Below are positions 59,640 to 64,000 of a stretch of 64,000 nucleotides of DNA, piece by piece (the stretch's first letter is position 1; each line of letters starts with the position of its first letter). The notes beneath the pieces were generated by a model that did not search any database, had not been told where the DNA came from, and saw nothing but the letters and a program-made list of their open reading frames with translations. This stretch comes from Symbiodinium microadriaticum (Eukaryota > Sar > Dinophyceae > Suessiales > Symbiodiniaceae), in NCBI GenBank assembly GCA_001939145.1, contig LSRX01001475.1, positions 52,847 to 116,846 on the forward strand. Reading direction: 5' to 3'. A program made the translations under genes and the position numbers.

Positions 59640-59880
59640 TTAACAAATCTGGCTACCATCACAATCTGCACATTAGCGTTGCCGATGCTTGTGCCTTTTC
59701 AGCTGCGCTCGTTGCCACTTGCTGCTGCACCTGCCGCTTCTGCTTGCCGACGCCACAGTTTTTTTGCCGCAGCCCCTGCGCCTCCTTCTGGTCCTGCTGC
59801 TGCTGCTGCTGCGGCTTTTTTTGCTGCTGCCGCCAGCGCTTATATTGTTGCTGCTGCTGATCCTGCTGTTCTTTTTTTTA
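59640..59880. repeat. (CTG)-rich patch with T runs
   Basis: GCTGCTGCTGCTGC words interrupted by T7-T9 runs at about 59,759, 59,816 and 59,871. Confidence 0.7.
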
Positions 59881-60284
59881 TTATGACTCCTGTGGTGCGA
59901 GCATGATTTAACCGCCCACGTCGTCAAATCTTGCCATCTCGGTTTCTGTATCTGCTTGACAGTATCTTCAGCAGCTGCAGCTTCAGAAGTGGCAGACGCG
60001 GCGGTAACAGAGCCAGCACATTTTGGGCGGCCCTATGCAAGTCTTTTTTTGTAATTCCTAATGCACAGTCTGTGAGTAAATTGAAAAGGAGTTAGCTGTG
60101 TTTTTTTTCTTGCACGTTGGCAACCTCACTAGGTTAATCCGGAATTGGCGGTCTACAGCTAGTCTGTGAGCTTGTAGAGACGAAAACGGGAAGGTAGGGC
60201 TACGGGTCGGAGGGTGTCGGGAGAACTTTAAAATTGTGATGCCCACAATGTCGGCAAACTCCGATTTCAGGGAATATTTATTTT

Positions 60285-60460
60285 TACGAAATTGATACGA
60301 TTTTGATATGATTTCAGGAATCCTTCCGGTTACGATTTTCTTACGATTTCCTTTCGGTTTATGATTTTGTTACGATTTGGATATGGTTTGGATACGATTT
60401 GGATACGATTTTGATACGATTTCAATACGATTTTGATCGAATTTGATACGATTTCGATTC
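60285..60460. repeat. GATACGATTTTG-type 12-bp minisatellite with inverted copy
   Basis: About twelve imperfect units around TACGATTTGGA / TACGATTTTGA. An inverted copy (ACCGTATCAAAATCGTAAAC) lies at about 60,579-60,598, so the locus can form a stem. Confidence 0.85.
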
Positions 60461-60867
60461 GTCTCCAGCCTCCTCCAGGACTGGTTTTGGTGTGTTTGCT
60501 TTTTTTTTGATTTAGTTTCCGGACTTGCAGCCGAGCTGCTTCCCAAGCCGTGCTTTTTTTTTTAGCCGTATTGAAATCGCAACCGTATCAAAATCGTAAA
60601 CGGGGAAAACCCCTGAACCATAAGAAAGCCATAAGATATTCATAAAAATAATTCCCGGCACCTACCCTGACTTCCCCAATGCTGGGCGTCACAACTTTAA
60701 AAGCCAGTGCCAAAGTAAATTGGTACACTGTTCTGTCCAGTGGACTCTCCTCCTACCGGGCCTCAGGCCTGCTCCTACCGTTCCTCCTCTGTACTGAAAA
60801 GTATGTGTAAAGCCGCAGTTCCGTTCTCTACCTATCGGATGGGATCGAAGAATGTGCTCGAAAAGCT

Positions 60868-61197
60868 TCAATTGTGCTTTGTGGATGTGGTGTGTGAGGG
60901 GGGGGGCTGTTCATTGAGGAAACGAACCTCCTGGTTGGTGTAGGTGCGAGCTGTGGGCTGTAAAACTTGCGTGTAGTAAGTGCTTTTGAGATGTAGGATC
61001 TTGCGAAGGCTCTGTGAGTGGAATGCTTCGAGTCTGTTGTAGTCGCTGGTGGTCAGGGCGGCCGATTCCAGCCCGTAAGTGACCAGTGGTATGAAGACTG
61101 CGTTGTATATTCTAAGCTTCCACTTGAGTGTGAGGTCTGTGTTGATAACCAGCACATACTGCTGATAATGATAGACCACGACCACGACCCCTAACAC
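60868..61197 (-). pseudogene. LINE (non-LTR) reverse transcriptase C-terminal fragment
   Basis: An open minus frame reads KWKLRIYNAVFIPLVTYGLE followed by ALTTSDYNRLEAFHSQSLRK and ILHLKSTYYTQVL. The phrase 'K-lrlyNa-i-p-l-YG-E-w-lt---rl--f----lR-i' is characteristic of the thumb/connection region of non-LTR reverse transcriptases. Only about 70 conserved residues remain; the catalytic palm is absent and the frame begins in microsatellite-like codons. It is a truncated remnant. Confidence 0.75.
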
Positions 61198-62345
61198 TAC
61201 AATGCCACTACAACATCGCTCTAGTACTACCGCACTACCATTTTTTTTGCCACTATCATTGCCACTACCACCGCCACCACCAACATCCCCAAGAGACGAC
61301 CACTACCACCTCCACCGCATGCCAACTATCGCTGGCATTATCAGCTGCTGCTTCCTCCGTTGCAACAGCATCGCCACACTGGCCACTGCTCTTGCTGTTG
61401 TTCTGAGCATTGGGGTCAGGGTTCGGAGAATGCAAAACCCTGGACCCTGAATCCTGAGAACACAACGGCTATCCCGTCGCCTTCGCTCGTGAGGGCTCAC
61501 GACCTAGGCAAGCTTGGGGAGGCCGTTGGGGCGTCGCTCAAGGCGGTCGCCGTGTAAAGTCGTACCATGTCACTCCAGCACATGTAGGCTAAGATACACA
61601 GATAGCTGTGCGTACTTTGCAGCGACTCTCTACATGTTAGACCCCTCTTCTGCAACTTGACTCCAATTATCGCCCGTCGTTCGCAAGAACTCCGCATATG
61701 TGTAGCCCCAACCGGACATTGCTCTGCCGTGCAAGTAAGTCACAAGCATTGAACGGCTTCGACGGGGATGTTGCTTTGCTTCAGGAACCCAACAAGCACA
61801 AACAGGAATCGAAGATGAGACGGCCGCAAGTTAGATTAGAAGCCTCACAAGGAAAAGCAACGGGAAATTTCGTGAGGCAACAGAATCTAGCCGCTAGGCC
61901 AAAGAAGCTAAGTTCTATTGATATGCGCAGATCTGCGAAGTGCAAGCCTGTTCTGCCGTGTCGAAGAATGACAGGGAGCAAACAACGATAAGATTGACAT
62001 TTGCCTCGACTGTCTCTACACTCTCTCCACTTTCTCTTCTCCCTCTCCCTCGTCTCGGGCATTCGCCCTGAGCTTCTCTCCGATAGCTCAGGCGAGTCAC
62101 CCGGCCGCGAAGTTCAGTACGCGAGTGATGTCCCACAAGTCATCGCGGTAGCTGCCTAGTGGCAGGATGAGTGAAAATGAGCAGGATCTTGTGAAGATGT
62201 TCTGAACGGGGCTGAACAGTCTTGCTAACGGGACTCTGAATGCTGTCCTGCATAGATTGGTGCATAGGATACAAACAACTGCCTTCATTGACCCAGGCAA
62301 GCTGGCTGTGACGAAGCTAACACGGTCCGGTTTCAAGAGTACAAG

Positions 62346-63215
62346 CTAACTCCAACAGCAGACCGAAAGAACAGTGTGCCAACTTCCTGACCGGATGCTT
62401 ACGTGGCTAGTGTCTTGCAAGAAGACTGTTTGTCGTAGACCTTCAAACGTCACTGCTCCAAAGGACTCCACCGCGTTGACATAGTCGTTGGTGGCATCAA
62501 TGGTTTCGCGCTCGTAGAATGGGCAGCGAATCAGAAGACTTGGTGCTTGCATTTTTTTTGGCGGTGTGGAGAATTCCGGATTCAAAAACGAGCGGCTCTG
62601 AGAGGAATTAGGGCCAGGGGCGACCAATCTCAAAGGTTTCAAAGTGTAAGCTGGCAGGACCACGTGGTCCCAGAGCACCAATGCACGGATAGAATCACGG
62701 ATTGCCAACTCGGTGATCTGAGTACATCCCATCGCGGTCACATTGCCGAGGGACAGGCCAACAAGAATCACTCGACTTGGGGAGACCTTTCCGAAGAGCC
62801 GGCTCAAAACGTAAAGGTGCACCGGACCTGGCCGAGACATCATGCCAGCCCAAAGACTGTCCATTGTCGAGAGCTGCCATGCGATGCTTTGCGAAAAAAG
62901 CCGTTCCAACCGCGGCCAATTCAGTATCTTGCTCATGTTGAAAGACATAGCCCCACCAAGAAAACAGAGATAATTTCCAGGCCCGCTTGAAGACTGCAAC
63001 GGTGAAAGTGATCCTTGCCATGCGACTGCGGGTCCATCATCGATGTTAGGTGATCGTGTCCCGGTTTGGAGGGGAAACCACGTGCTGCTGCCCACCGATG
63101 GGGCTTGCCTCCTGTGCTGCAGTGATGTCTGAATGAGCTCCTCACCGCTGTCACCCAAGCCTTTCTGAACCAATGGCCTGGGAGATGCCAGTGCCACCTT
63201 GCAATGCAGGATCAA
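62346..63215 (-). CDS. Alpha/beta-hydrolase-like ORF
   Basis: A 289-codon minus frame, the longest one free of repeats. It contains SRVILVGLSLGNVTAM (about 62,790-62,740), a G-x-S-x-G nucleophile elbow preceded by a hydrophobic strand as in alpha/beta hydrolases. IRALVLWDHVVLP and APSLLIRCPFYERETID follow, the latter placed like the strand before the catalytic acid. A His in DTSHVS near the end could complete a triad. The N-terminal third is less convincing, and a second minus phase (63,021-62,695) overlaps it. A T8 run (plus strand, about 62,551) lies inside as Lys-Lys. It may be several exons of a real gene read through introns. Confidence 0.4.
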   Translation of the reverse strand: MILHCKVALASPRPLVQKGLGDSGEELIQTSLQHRRQAPSVGSSTWFPLQTGTRSPNIDDGPAVAWQGSLSPLQSSSGPGNYLCFLGGAMSFNMSKILNWPRLERLFSQSIAWQLSTMDSLWAGMMSRPGPVHLYVLSRLFGKVSPSRVILVGLSLGNVTAMGCTQITELAIRDSIRALVLWDHVVLPAYTLKPLRLVAPGPNSSQSRSFLNPEFSTPPKKMQAPSLLIRCPFYERETIDATNDYVNAVESFGAVTFEGLRQTVFLQDTSHVSIRSGSWHTVLSVCCWS

Positions 63216-64000
63216 GCTCTAGGTGCGATGTGCAGTTTTTTTAGCGGCTAGCATTCCGCTGCATCAACTTTGGTTTGCGGCCAAACACCGTGCTACAGAA
63301 ATAGCGCGAGCCACTCCACAATGCTAAGCGGAAATAGGATGCATCCACTGGTGTCTGCGACACTATGACTATGAGGCTCAAAAAGATGTTAAACAAGACT
63401 CCAGGGCCTTTTGTTGCATGCGTCGCGAAGTTGCATTTCGGGGCTTAGCATGTATAGCAGAGATTTTTTTCACTGCTAACTCCTGTAGGTATCACTGATG
63501 CTGACACAGAGCGACAAAGACATGATGACAAGTCTTGCACTCATGCACCGAGAGAAGCTGCTAGCGTCGAAACTAAGAACTTGCTGGCATTCTGTATGTG
63601 GCCTAGGTCCGAGTTGGTTGCTTCTGGCGGGGCATTTTTTTGCAATGGGAAGAGCTCCACATTATGACCCCACTTGCTTTTGTTCTCCACGCTGGCATGG
63701 GCCATACCTCGCACGTGCCGGTGTGGCATACTAAGCACGTACATTCATGTGTCACTTGCCCCAAAGATCCCCTTGCATTGCTCCGTCTGCACACGTCACA
63801 CTTTCTTTTTTTTTAACCACTACCCACTGAGAAGCGTCAGCACCTCAAGTGGTCAACACGACTGCCAAAACGTTCTCCTTACCGGCACAGCTCCGGGCCT
63901 GACTCAAAGGACTGGGGCCTTTTTTTCAGGTCTGAAACCACCATGGGCGAAGAGCGAGCTGTCAAGCAGGTCACCATTTTTTTTCCAAGCCGTGGTCCTG

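Larger units (their letters stand above)
58790..63985 (+). other. Cluster of T7-T10 runs, all on the plus strand
   Basis: About twenty runs of seven or more T occur (near 58,791, 58,960, 59,020, 59,075, 59,131, 59,760, 59,817, 59,871, 60,044, 60,101, 60,501, 60,556, 61,241, 62,551, 63,235, 63,464, 63,636, 63,806, 63,919 and 63,976). I found no run of seven or more A in the same interval. Confidence 0.85.

Overview
The window looks like nuclear DNA of a dinoflagellate. Four things point that way. A 13-base match to the 3' end of the dinoflagellate spliced leader sits 65 bases upstream of an ATG (51,016-51,028, minus strand). Short TTTAGGG-type telomere-like tracts are scattered throughout. Coding exons are small and widely spaced, and several use GT/AG junctions. 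The rest is full of microsatellites and decayed retroelements. Nothing resembles a bacterial operon, and most long open frames are artefacts of simple repeats. All calls come from reading the sequence; no database search was run.

Layout: 1-24 kb is gene-poor. It holds trinucleotide and dinucleotide tracts on both strands, a 240-N gap (8,007-8,246), a 3.5-kb array of about 70 apparently identical 50-bp units (10.74-14.21 kb), telomere-like islands and one copy of a ~480-bp dispersed repeat (21.53-22.02 kb). From 33.1 down to 24.0 kb the minus strand carries the best genes, all in the same direction. First comes a multi-exon gene with the hallmarks of a DDE-type transposase domain (D motif, ADNCTRENKNN, VGHTH). 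A cytosine-5 DNA methyltransferase split over about six exons follows, then a short gene with a C2H2-like finger.

From 34.4 to 37.4 kb lies a GC-rich, broken tyrosine-recombinase (DIRS-like) retroelement. It contains a striking strand-specific excess of the word TAGC. From 37.5 to 41.5 kb there is a decayed Penelope-like retroelement whose GIY-YIG endonuclease lies upstream of the reverse transcriptase, the 'permuted' order. The second copy of the ~480-bp repeat follows at 41.78-42.24 kb.

The region 42-49 kb is mostly microsatellites and unassigned sequence. At 51.0-49.2 kb there is an apparently intronless, frameshifted minus-strand block headed by the relict spliced leader, best explained as a retroposed mRNA. 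Long (CTG/CTA), (GATA), (GTAT) and (TA) tracts fill 53.1-56.0 kb. The end of the window (58.4-64 kb) holds a LINE reverse-transcriptase fragment, an alpha/beta-hydrolase-like open frame, a GATACGATTTTG minisatellite and about twenty T7-T10 runs, all on the plus strand.

How the parts relate: the transposase-like gene and the methyltransferase share strand and neighbourhood and could be co-transcribed, as is common in dinoflagellate gene arrays, but nothing shows that they work together. The rest records repeated retroposition by at least four mechanisms (DIRS-type, Penelope-type, LINE, SL-mRNA retroposition) and microsatellite expansion.
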